From Verrucomicrobiia bacterium (GTDB lineage: Bacteria > Verrucomicrobiota > Verrucomicrobiia > Limisphaerales > UBA8199): 64,000 nucleotides of DNA. The notes beneath the pieces were generated by a model, which worked only from the letters and a program-made list of their open reading frames with translations, was not told the DNA's origin and did not search any database. The translations under genes and the position numbers were made by a program. Below, piece after piece: positions 56,778-64,000 of the stretch; the first letter of the stretch is position 1, and each line of letters begins with the position of its first letter. The stretch spans positions 1 through 64,000 of the forward strand of contig DASYZB010000072.1 in NCBI GenBank assembly GCA_035946615.1, written 5' to 3'.

Positions 56778-57694
56778 CCGCAGCCGCCCAACAATCCCCT
56801 GCAGCCGTGGTGCGCAAATGGGCTGGGTTTGTTAAGTTTTCCCATACGGCCTTTGCTCTTCCTTTTGCGCTGGCCGCCATGGTGGTTGCGGCTCGGGATA
56901 ACCGGGGTTGGCCTGGCGGACGGGTTTTTGGACTCATCCTGGCGGCGATGGTCTGCGCGCGCACTTGCGCCATGGCCTTCAATCGAATCGTGGACCGCAA
57001 ATTCGATGCGCTCAACCCGCGCACGGCCAGGCGCCACCTGCCGGCCGGCCAAGTCAGTCTGGCTGGGGCCGTTTGCCTGTGTGTGCTGGCAGCGGCCGGC
57101 TTGGTTGCCGCGAGTTTTTTTCTCAACCGCCTCTGCTTTTACCTGTCGCCTCTGGCGTTATTGGTGATTTGTTTCTATTCACTCACCAAACGCTTTACCG
57201 ATTATACGCACGTTTACCTGGGTGTTGCGCTGGCACTGGCCCCAGTGGGAGCATGGCTGGCAGTCAAGGGCGGGCATCTGGCGCTGCTCGATATTGTTCA
57301 AATGCTGGTTCTGGCAGCCGCTGTCGTGTTGTGGCTGGTCGGCTTTGACATCATCTACGCTTTGCAGGATTACGAGTTCGACCGCGCTCATGGCTCGCGC
57401 TCGTTGGTGGTCGCCTGGGGGCCCGCCAATGCTTTGAAAGCCGCATTTCTCGCGCACATGTTTATGTGCGGCTTTCTCTTGGCGTTCGGAATCCTTTGCC
57501 GATTTCGCATCGCGTTCGTGGTGGGGTGGTTCATTATCGTGGGGTGCCTTGTGCTCGAACATTGGATTGCCCGGCGCCGCAGCCTGGCTTGGATTAATGT
57601 GGCCTTTTTCCGCTTGAATGCCGTGGTAAGCTGTGTGTTCCTGGCCGTTACGGTAGCCGAGGTAGTGTTCCAGGGCGGATTCCGTCTGCGGTAA
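56774..57694 (+). CDS. UbiA-family prenyltransferase (MqnP-like)
   Basis: 306 residues from GTG 56774 (VTAAAQQSPAAVVRK), with AGGAGGAAAT just upstream. Eight to nine membrane helices. Aspartate motifs are NRIVDRKFD (NxxxDxxxD) near residue 75 and DYEFDRAHGSRS near 200, typical of 4-hydroxybenzoate/futalosine-pathway polyprenyltransferases. Because of ubiX next door and no other ubiquinone gene, I suggest the menaquinone role (MqnP). The inner membrane is the location. Confidence 0.92.
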   Translation: MTAAAQQSPAAVVRKWAGFVKFSHTAFALPFALAAMVVAARDNRGWPGGRVFGLILAAMVCARTCAMAFNRIVDRKFDALNPRTARRHLPAGQVSLAGAVCLCVLAAAGLVAASFFLNRLCFYLSPLALLVICFYSLTKRFTDYTHVYLGVALALAPVGAWLAVKGGHLALLDIVQMLVLAAAVVLWLVGFDIIYALQDYEFDRAHGSRSLVVAWGPANALKAAFLAHMFMCGFLLAFGILCRFRIAFVVGWFIIVGCLVLEHWIARRRSLAWINVAFFRLNAVVSCVFLAVTVAEVVFQGGFRLR

Positions 57695-57793
57695 ATCAGG
57701 GAATCGGATAGCCGTCTGATTGCCGCTTTCTTTTTGACTCTATCCCTCGTTCCGGGCATAGCTTTGCCGTTCCAGTGACGAACCTGATTTAAC

Positions 57794-59857
57794 ATGCCAA
57801 CAGCGTATCTCCGCCGCGCTTTGCCAGCTCTTCTGCTGGTATCATTCGCCCTCCCTCGACTTTCTACCGCCAACCTGATTTTGGGCGAACCGCCCCGCGC
57901 GCCGCAGGATGTAGCCGGGTTGCCCGGTGGAACCCCGACCATCAAGAGCGCCACCGGCGGATTTACTGTGACTACCGACTCGCGTGAGCAGGTGCGCTCG
58001 TTTTTTAACGCCATCTATCCCGCGTCCGACAATGTGCCGATAGATACCACAGCGGACGTGGCCAACTGCATTCCAGGAACCAACTCGCCGGCTTTCCAGG
58101 ATGCGGTCTTGCGCCGCATCAACTGGTTTCGTGCGATGGGAGGTGTGCCGGCGGTCATCGCCTTGAACGCCAGCAATAACGTTTATAACCAGCAAGGGGC
58201 CGTGATGATGTCGGCCAACGACAACCTAAGCCATTTCCCGCCGACTTCCTGGAGTTGCTACACCGGCGGGGGGGCCCATGCGGCCTCCAATTCAAACATC
58301 GCTTTGGGCTCCGACGGCGCGGATTCGATCACCGGTTACATCTGGGATTTTGGCGCGAACAATTCTGAAGTAGGACATCGCCGATGGCTCTTGTACCCGC
58401 AAACCCAGGTGATGGGCACCGGGGACGTGCCGGCGGCCGGCAGCTATAATGCCGCAAACACCACCTGGGTATTTGATGCGAATCTCTTTGGACCCCGCCC
58501 AGCGACCCGCCAGCCCTATGTCTGCTGGCCTCCGGAGGGTTTTGTCCCTTACCAGGTGGTTTATCCGCAATGGTCGTTCGCTTTGTCGAACGCGAACCTC
58601 AGCGCCTCAACGGTGGCCATGACCAGCAACGGCGTCAGCGTGGCAGTCTCCTTGCAGCCCTATACAAACGGGTACGGCGAAAACACGCTGGTCTGGGTGC
58701 CCATGGGACTGGACCCAACGACCGAGTCTTCCGTGTTCCCATTCAACGGCAACGATACCGTCTATAACGTTACGGTGAGCAATATCAAAGTGGGTACCTC
58801 GAGTTTCAGCATCTCCTACCACGTGACGCTCTTTGACCCGGCTGTTGCCGGTCCGGATTACGTTGCCCCGGTGATCAGCGGGCCATCGCAGCCCATCGCC
58901 AGCATGACGAATCTCTATTTCTGCCAGTCTGTAAACAACTCGAATGCGACGAGTTATCAATGGCGAGTTTCCACGCGCGCTGCCGGCAACCTGAGCGACG
59001 ATGTCCAAAACGGATTAGTGAACTTCACGATGACTCCGGCGCCGGATTACCCAATCATCACTAACTCCTTTGACGGTTTGGGCAACTGCTTTCACTTGGC
59101 GCATCCGGATACCAGCGAACTGACCCCGCAACTCTTGCAATTAAACGAGGTGCTGTTTCCCAGAGCCAATACTGTCGCCAGCTTCAGCAGCATGCTCGGC
59201 TTCGCGACCACCGGCGAAACGGCCCGCGCTCAGGTGTCCACTGATGGCGGGGTGACCTGGCGGGATGTTTATACCCTCGCAGGCGCGAACATCGAGGTTG
59301 AAACTTCTTTTAACCAACACAGCCTTCCGCTCTCGAACTATGCCGGACAAGCCGTCCTCCTGCGGTTCAATTATGATTTCAGCGGCGGCAATTACTACCC
59401 GGGCGCGCTTAATTATGTCGGCTGGTGCATCCGTAATCTCGTCATCACCAATACCGACCAGTTGACCGGGTCCGTCATTTACACAACTGGCTCGACCAAT
59501 TTCGACTGGGACCCTGGGCAAACCGGCGGCTTCACGCTCGAAGCGCGTGCCGTCATTTTTACAGACTCCCCGCTCGAGTGGGGTCCAGTCGATCAAGTCA
59601 CGGTGATTTCCAATGCCCTGGCGCAGGTCCTTACCCTGAGCGCGCCGGTGCTGGCGAATAACCAGGTGCTTTTAGACTTTGCAGTCAATTCCGGCCCGAG
59701 CGGCAAATTCAAACTGCTACAGGTCGATCAACTCGGCGCTGCCTGGACGACCAATACCAGCGCGGTTCTGAGCACCAATATCCCTGGCAGTTCTTACCGC
59801 TTTACAACTACCAACGGCGCACTGACCCGCTTTTTTCGTGTGATCGAGACACCCTAA
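57794..59857 (+). CDS. secreted CAP-domain (SCP/PR1-like) protein
   Basis: A 687-residue exported protein. Signal peptide MPTAYLRRALPALLLVSFAL to about residue 28. The CAP-like domain at ~85-230 has FRAMGGVPAVIALNASNNVY, LSHFPPTSWSCY, and VGHRRWLLYPQTQVMGTGDV, though the canonical His-Glu pair is not fully clear. Ig/adhesin-like beta domains follow (to ~600), and the end is a small beta domain with WTTNTSAVL ... RFFRVIETP, the same type of tail as in the RCC1 protein. Probably surface bound or released. Function not known. Confidence 0.83.
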   Translation: MPTAYLRRALPALLLVSFALPRLSTANLILGEPPRAPQDVAGLPGGTPTIKSATGGFTVTTDSREQVRSFFNAIYPASDNVPIDTTADVANCIPGTNSPAFQDAVLRRINWFRAMGGVPAVIALNASNNVYNQQGAVMMSANDNLSHFPPTSWSCYTGGGAHAASNSNIALGSDGADSITGYIWDFGANNSEVGHRRWLLYPQTQVMGTGDVPAAGSYNAANTTWVFDANLFGPRPATRQPYVCWPPEGFVPYQVVYPQWSFALSNANLSASTVAMTSNGVSVAVSLQPYTNGYGENTLVWVPMGLDPTTESSVFPFNGNDTVYNVTVSNIKVGTSSFSISYHVTLFDPAVAGPDYVAPVISGPSQPIASMTNLYFCQSVNNSNATSYQWRVSTRAAGNLSDDVQNGLVNFTMTPAPDYPIITNSFDGLGNCFHLAHPDTSELTPQLLQLNEVLFPRANTVASFSSMLGFATTGETARAQVSTDGGVTWRDVYTLAGANIEVETSFNQHSLPLSNYAGQAVLLRFNYDFSGGNYYPGALNYVGWCIRNLVITNTDQLTGSVIYTTGSTNFDWDPGQTGGFTLEARAVIFTDSPLEWGPVDQVTVISNALAQVLTLSAPVLANNQVLLDFAVNSGPSGKFKLLQVDQLGAAWTTNTSAVLSTNIPGSSYRFTTTNGALTRFFRVIETP

Positions 59858-60357
59858 CCCCCGCGGATTTCGTCCCAAAGCGGCGCCATATCCGGGTCAT
59901 CGAGGGCCTGCTTTTTCATGCATTCGCTGCCCCCGATGACTCGCGCGCGTTTGAACCAAATCCGCGCGGCATCCAACAGGCCCAACTGGCAGGCATAGCA
60001 GGAGAGATTAAAGCAAATGGTGGCTTCCTTGGGAAACTTGTCAAAGGCCGGGAGCAACGCATCCCAGGCTCGTTTGATGCTCCCGCCGGGAACGCGGCGC
60101 AAGGCATAGGCCTGGTGCAGCCAGCCGGTGCAACGCTCGGGAGCGGCCGCGAGCAGGGCCTGGGCGATTCGCAACGCTTCCTCCCAGGACTTCTCCTCGG
60201 CGCAGATCATCCAACGCACCTCCAATACATCCGGATGGGATTGTAAGTCCAGGCCCAGACGCGCCAGTTCAGCCTTTGCTTCGGTGATATTGCCCAACCC
60301 TATCCAGCCCATCGCGGCGGAAACATAAAAACTGTCTGGCGGCTTAATTAATTGCAC
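59854..60357 (-). CDS. small TPR-repeat protein
   Basis: 167 residues with a GTG start at 60357 (VQLIKPPDSFYVSAAMGW); no in-frame ATG fits better. Tetratricopeptide helices: AMGWIGLGNITEAKAELARLG, EVRWMICAEEKSWEEALRIA, GWLHQAYALRRVPGGSIKRA and FNLSCYACQLGLLDAARIWF. Cytosolic, probably a protein-protein adaptor. It overlaps the stop of the CAP gene by 4 bases on the opposite strand, and lies downstream of the NRPS in the same direction. Confidence 0.85.
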   Translation of the reverse strand: MQLIKPPDSFYVSAAMGWIGLGNITEAKAELARLGLDLQSHPDVLEVRWMICAEEKSWEEALRIAQALLAAAPERCTGWLHQAYALRRVPGGSIKRAWDALLPAFDKFPKEATICFNLSCYACQLGLLDAARIWFKRARVIGGSECMKKQALDDPDMAPLWDEIRGG

Positions 60358-60430
60358 TTTCGATATACATTAACCGGAGTGTCAACCACCCAAAGACGGA
60401 CCAAGACTAAAAGCGTGTTTTGAGAACGCC

Positions 60431-60498
60431 GGCTTTCCCTTCGTCCTCGTCCTCGTCCTCGAAATCCTGGAAAATCGAGGATTACGACGAGGAGGAAG
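60431..60498. repeat. GAGGAC-type hairpin repeat, copy 2
   Basis: Left arm TTCGTCCTCGTCCTCGTCC with CTCGAAATCCTGG, right arm AAAATCGAGGATTACGACGAGG with AGGAAGG. On the opposite strand the centre reads CGATTTTCCAGGATTTCGAGG, which matches copy 1 at 1190-1245. It lies between the NRPS stop and the TPR gene. Confidence 0.7.
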
Positions 60499-60511
60499 GT
60501 GGCTTACTGCA

Positions 60512-63500
60512 TCACACCCTGCGGCGAGGTTGGCGAGGGATGGGGGCGGCGCGCATCGAGCGGGCGCTTTTGTTTTGGGCAACTGTATCGCCCAGAGAGC
60601 GGATAGTCGGGCGTTCGAGCATTTCCCGCAGAGTCAGGCTGCTGCCGAAAGCTCTGTTGATGCGCGCAAAGGCCCGCGTGGCGGAGAGGGAATCCCCACC
60701 CAATTCGAAGAAGTTATCGTCGATACCGACCTGCGCCAGCATGAGGACCTCCTGCCAAATTCCGGCCAGGGTTTGCTCATCCGAATTGCGGGGCGCTACA
60801 TAAGCCTTCGCGGTCTCGACCGCGCCTTTGGGCTCAGGCAAACGGCGCAAATCAATTTTCCCATTCGGAGTGAGAGGAAATTCCTGGAGGGCAACAAACT
60901 GTGCCGGCACCATATAGAGCGGCAGTTTGGTTTTGATAAAATCGCGCAGTTCGGCGTTTGACGGCGGCCCGTTCCTGCTGATGACGTACCCAATGAGGCG
61001 TTTTTCGCCCAATGAATCTTCCCGAGCTGTGACCAGGGCATCGGCAATCCCGCTGTGCTGGCGCAACACCGTTTCGACTTCGCCCAATTCGATGCGGAAC
61101 CCGCGAATCTTCACCTGGTGGTCCATGCGGCCAAGGCACTCAACCTGCCCATCCGGCATGCGTCGGGCCAAATCCCCGGTTTTATAAAGACGATCTGCCC
61201 CTTCCTTCACAAACGGGTTTGCAACGAACCTTTCCAGGGTCAACTCGGGCCGATTTAGGTACCCGCGCGCCAGGCCCTCCCCGCCGATGTGCAACTCGCC
61301 CGCAGCCCCGAGCGGCACGAGGTTTTGGTGCGGGTCGAGGATATGAAGCTGCGTGTTTGCCAGTGGCCTGCCGATGAGGATTGGGCCTTCTCGAGCCACT
61401 TTCCAGGCCGTGGACCAAATGGTTGTTTCGGTGGGCCCATAGAAATTCCAGACCTCTTTGGCGTGGCTAAGCAGTTCGTCGGCCAGGCTGCGTTTGAGGG
61501 CCTCACCGCCGCAGAAAATTTTGAGGTTCTTGTTGCCAGCCCAACCGGCTTCGAGCAACAACCGCCAGGTGGCGGGGGTGGCCTGCATGACCGTGGCGCC
61601 GTTGGCTTGGATTAAGGCGGCCAGTCTCGTGCCGTCCCCTGCTGTGTCGCGACTGGCAACGGTCAACTGCGCGCCCAGTACCAAGGGCATGAATAATTCA
61701 AGGGCCGCGATATCGAAGGAAAGGGTTGTAACAGCCAGCAGGTTGTCTGCTGCAGTTATCCCGGCTGTTCTGGCAGCCGAAACCAGCAAGTTGACCACCG
61801 AATGGTGCTCGATTTCCACACCCTTGGGCTTGCCCGTTGAGCCTGAAGTATAAATGACATAGGCCAGCGGCGACCGGGCGGCATCAGCTCGAGAACCCTG
61901 GCTGCTGGGCAATCGGCGATTGGGTGGTGATTCCGGCCTATCCAAGCAGAGCACCTGAGCGTTTGTTTGGGGCAGAATTGGCAGTAGCTTTTGTTGGGTA
62001 ACGAGCACCGGCGCCTGAGAGTCTTCGAGCATGAAGGCGAGGCGGTCTGCGGGATAGGTTGGGTCCAGCGGAACATACGCAGCACCCGCCTTGAGGATAG
62101 CCAGCAAGGCCGTCACCATTTCCGCCGACCGCTCAACGCACAGGCCCACTAATGTCTCGGGCCCGACGTTCAGGTCCTTTAGCCGCCGCGCGAGACGATC
62201 GCTCCGCTCATCCAGTTCGCGATAGGTGAGCTTTTCGTTTTCAAACACCAGCGCCGTAGCGCCAGGATTCTCCTGCGCCCGCTGCTGGAAGAGCTCATGA
62301 ATCCTTTGGTCACGCGGGTACTCCTGAGTGGTCGCATTCCATTCATCAAGCAGCCGCGTCGTCTCTTGGTTCGAGAGCGGCGAGAACAGTTCATAACGGC
62401 TGGACGGACTGGCCGCCATGGCTTCGAGTGTCCGAATGTAGTAATGGCTGATTTGTTCAACCTGCTCCCTGCAGAGCGCGTTGGGGTCATAATCGATGTG
62501 CAACTCGAGATGCGTCGAGGTGACATCGAGCATGAAGGTCGTGTAGGTGGTCAGGTTGTTGGCCTCGAAGTAATGGCCCTCCGCCAAGTCTAAATCCCGC
62601 AGATGGCTGAGAGCCTTATAGACATGGAAATGAACAAAATCAAAGGCCGTCTCAAACAGCGGTTGTCCGCCAATCAGCTTCTGGATTTCCGACAGAGGAA
62701 AGCGCCGATGCGAGACGATTTCGATTTCCCCCGCAAAGGTTTGTTTTACCAGGTCGAGCCAGGTCCCGCCTTGAAGTTTTTGGCGCAGGGGCAGGTTGTT
62801 GAGGAAAAGGCCCACTAACTTCTCGCCATCCACTTCCTCGGGCCGGCCATTGCAAATCAAGCCGCTAGTCACGTCGGCCTGGCCGTAAAGGGCCGCCATC
62901 ACGCGCTGGTGCGCCGCCAGCAGCACCGTCTTGAGTGGGACTCCGGCCATTTGCGCCAGGGCCTTCAACCCGCTAAAGATGCGCTCCTCGACGTGAATCT
63001 CGGGGCCGCGCTTTTGTTCGTGGCCGCCGGCGCGCATGGGTTTTGGCCGCCGGGGCAATTGCTGCGGCGCGGCGCCTTCGAGTTTTTCTTTCCAAAAAGA
63101 GCGGGAGACCTCGGAACCGCTCGCCTGTTGTTCCAAAGCAACGAAGTCGCGATAAGTCAAGCGCGGGGCAGCAATAGTGTATTGCTTTCCATTGAGCAGC
63201 GCCTCGTATTCCTCGAAAATCTCGGTGATAACCGCCGCTAGGCTCCAACCATCCAGACAAGCATGGTGAAAGCTGATGATGAACTGAAAACACCGGTCCT
63301 CCCGTTGCTGGGCGTGGAAACGGAATAAAGGCGCTACTGCCCGATTGAACGGACGCCGCTTCTCGGATTCCACCCAATCCCCCAGATGTTTGTCCTGCTC
63401 TGCTGGAGAAAGGCCGCGGAGGTCCTCCATGCTGAAGGGGATGCTCACCCGACGATGAACCAACTGTAATGGTTCGCTAAAACCGGCAAGCTGAAATGAA

Positions 63501-64000
63501 GTCCGCAGCAACGGATGGCGGACCGCCAGCCGTTCGATGGCTTCTTTGAGCGTGCTGGCCTCGAATGGGGCCCGCACCCGGTAGCTAAAGACATCGTGAT
63601 AAATCGCTGAGAGCGGGTCTATCTCGTTGAAGTAAAACATCCCTAGTTGCAGCCGGGTCAACGGGTAGGCGTCCTCGACATCAGCGGGCAATTTGGCCTT
63701 GTCCTCCGTCGAAACCAGGCTCAGGGGCTGGGTCGGCTTGAAGCCGTCGTTGTGGCCTGATGCCTCAGCGCGCCTGGCCAGACCGGCCACCGTCGGATAT
63801 TGGAAAATATGCTCCAGCGAAAGCTTCCATCCGTGTTGCTGGGCAAGCGAGAGGATTCGGATGCTTCGGATAGAATCACCGCCCAACTCGAAAAAATTGT
63901 CCTCGACGCCCACCGGTCGGATTTCGAGGACTTCGCTCCAGATGCTCGCGAGGGTTTCTTCGGCATGCGTCCGGGGTGCCACGTACGCGCGCTTCAATTC
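60512..64000 (-). CDS. non-ribosomal peptide synthetase, C-terminal part (PCP-C-A-PCP)
   Basis: At least 1162 codons, the 5' end beyond the window. Order from N to C: carrier (FFELGGDSIRS, ~63870), condensation (catalytic FHHACLDGWS, near 63250), adenylation (A3 YTSGSTGKPKGVEIEHHS near 61850; A5 NFYGPTETTIW; A10 LTPNGKIDLRRL near 60860), carrier (FFELGGDSLSATR near 60700). Reading the A-domain pocket by eye gives D-I-L-Q-F-G-F-I-W-K, close to the glycine code D-I-L-Q-L-G-L-I-W-K. No thioesterase or reductase follows the last carrier, so release is unexplained. It makes a peptide product, unknown. Confidence 0.93.
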   Translation of the reverse strand, partial: ELKRAYVAPRTHAEETLASIWSEVLEIRPVGVEDNFFELGGDSIRSIRILSLAQQHGWKLSLEHIFQYPTVAGLARRAEASGHNDGFKPTQPLSLVSTEDKAKLPADVEDAYPLTRLQLGMFYFNEIDPLSAIYHDVFSYRVRAPFEASTLKEAIERLAVRHPLLRTSFQLAGFSEPLQLVHRRVSIPFSMEDLRGLSPAEQDKHLGDWVESEKRRPFNRAVAPLFRFHAQQREDRCFQFIISFHHACLDGWSLAAVITEIFEEYEALLNGKQYTIAAPRLTYRDFVALEQQASGSEVSRSFWKEKLEGAAPQQLPRRPKPMRAGGHEQKRGPEIHVEERIFSGLKALAQMAGVPLKTVLLAAHQRVMAALYGQADVTSGLICNGRPEEVDGEKLVGLFLNNLPLRQKLQGGTWLDLVKQTFAGEIEIVSHRRFPLSEIQKLIGGQPLFETAFDFVHFHVYKALSHLRDLDLAEGHYFEANNLTTYTTFMLDVTSTHLELHIDYDPNALCREQVEQISHYYIRTLEAMAASPSSRYELFSPLSNQETTRLLDEWNATTQEYPRDQRIHELFQQRAQENPGATALVFENEKLTYRELDERSDRLARRLKDLNVGPETLVGLCVERSAEMVTALLAILKAGAAYVPLDPTYPADRLAFMLEDSQAPVLVTQQKLLPILPQTNAQVLCLDRPESPPNRRLPSSQGSRADAARSPLAYVIYTSGSTGKPKGVEIEHHSVVNLLVSAARTAGITAADNLLAVTTLSFDIAALELFMPLVLGAQLTVASRDTAGDGTRLAALIQANGATVMQATPATWRLLLEAGWAGNKNLKIFCGGEALKRSLADELLSHAKEVWNFYGPTETTIWSTAWKVAREGPILIGRPLANTQLHILDPHQNLVPLGAAGELHIGGEGLARGYLNRPELTLERFVANPFVKEGADRLYKTGDLARRMPDGQVECLGRMDHQVKIRGFRIELGEVETVLRQHSGIADALVTAREDSLGEKRLIGYVISRNGPPSNAELRDFIKTKLPLYMVPAQFVALQEFPLTPNGKIDLRRLPEPKGAVETAKAYVAPRNSDEQTLAGIWQEVLMLAQVGIDDNFFELGGDSLSATRAFARINRAFGSSLTLREMLERPTIRSLGDTVAQNKSARSMRAAPIPRQPRRRV

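Overview
The window looks like a chromosomal segment of a Verrucomicrobiota bacterium, most likely of the Pedosphaerales/Limisphaerales type. I infer this from the sequence style; no 16S rRNA gene is present. Pointers are a type II-like pseudopilin with the [24 protein letters not shown] start, secreted parallel beta-helix, RCC1 and CAP proteins ending in a WT...FF(R/Q) tail, a MoxR/DUF58/VWA operon closed by a caspase-fold-like protein, RNA-poor GC-rich sequence, and many palindromic intergenic repeats. No tRNA, rRNA, CRISPR array, phage or insertion sequence was recognised.

Layout. 1-1453: mostly non-coding, simple repeats and hairpins, one small ORF. 1454-7196: Yip1-like membrane protein and a MacAB-type efflux set (adaptor, ATPase, two FtsX permeases). 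7219-14342: beta-helix protein, ThuA protein, a 50-residue basic mini-protein, RCC1 propeller, YihY/BrkB membrane protein, eroded Fic gene. 14517-19420: two response regulators, a coiled-coil secreted protein, LOG-family protein, RNase D and an rRNA methyltransferase. 19894-24153: secreted alpha-barrel-like protein, pseudopilin, second beta-helix protein. 24347-35876 (minus strand): one tight operon moxR - DUF58 - BatA/VWA - large coiled-coil membrane protein - VWA/GATase-like membrane protein - caspase-like protein. 36020-38737: TPR/gluzincin-like peptidase.

38816-42650 is an unusual eroding stretch: a LuxR-type response-regulator tail, an intact alcohol dehydrogenase, a truncated membrane peptide, a cysteine hydrolase, a nitroreductase, a short-chain dehydrogenase with its whole middle missing in frame, and a peroxiredoxin cut after about 65 residues. 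Beyond mutS, a signal peptidase I gene has the same kind of in-frame internal loss (catalytic lysine region gone), and a DUF6932-type nucleotidyltransferase is frameshifted downstream of dprA.

47996-51585 is a surface-sugar operon (RfbF, C-methyltransferase, RfbC, epimerase). 51665-53684 is thiC under a TPP riboswitch. Then come a secreted protein, an N-acetylmuramoyl-L-alanine amidase whose C-terminal tail is made by an inserted hexanucleotide hairpin, ubiX-ubiA (probably menaquinone synthesis), a CAP-domain protein, a TPR protein, and the 3' end of a non-ribosomal peptide synthetase that runs off the right edge.

The most unusual signals are a dispersed element carrying a conserved Shine-Dalgarno plus ATG leader, which in one place ends exactly on the start codon of the next gene; the family of GA/TC-rich hexanucleotide hairpins, one inside a gene; and the clustered in-frame internal deletions. 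All calls were made by reading; no database search was run.
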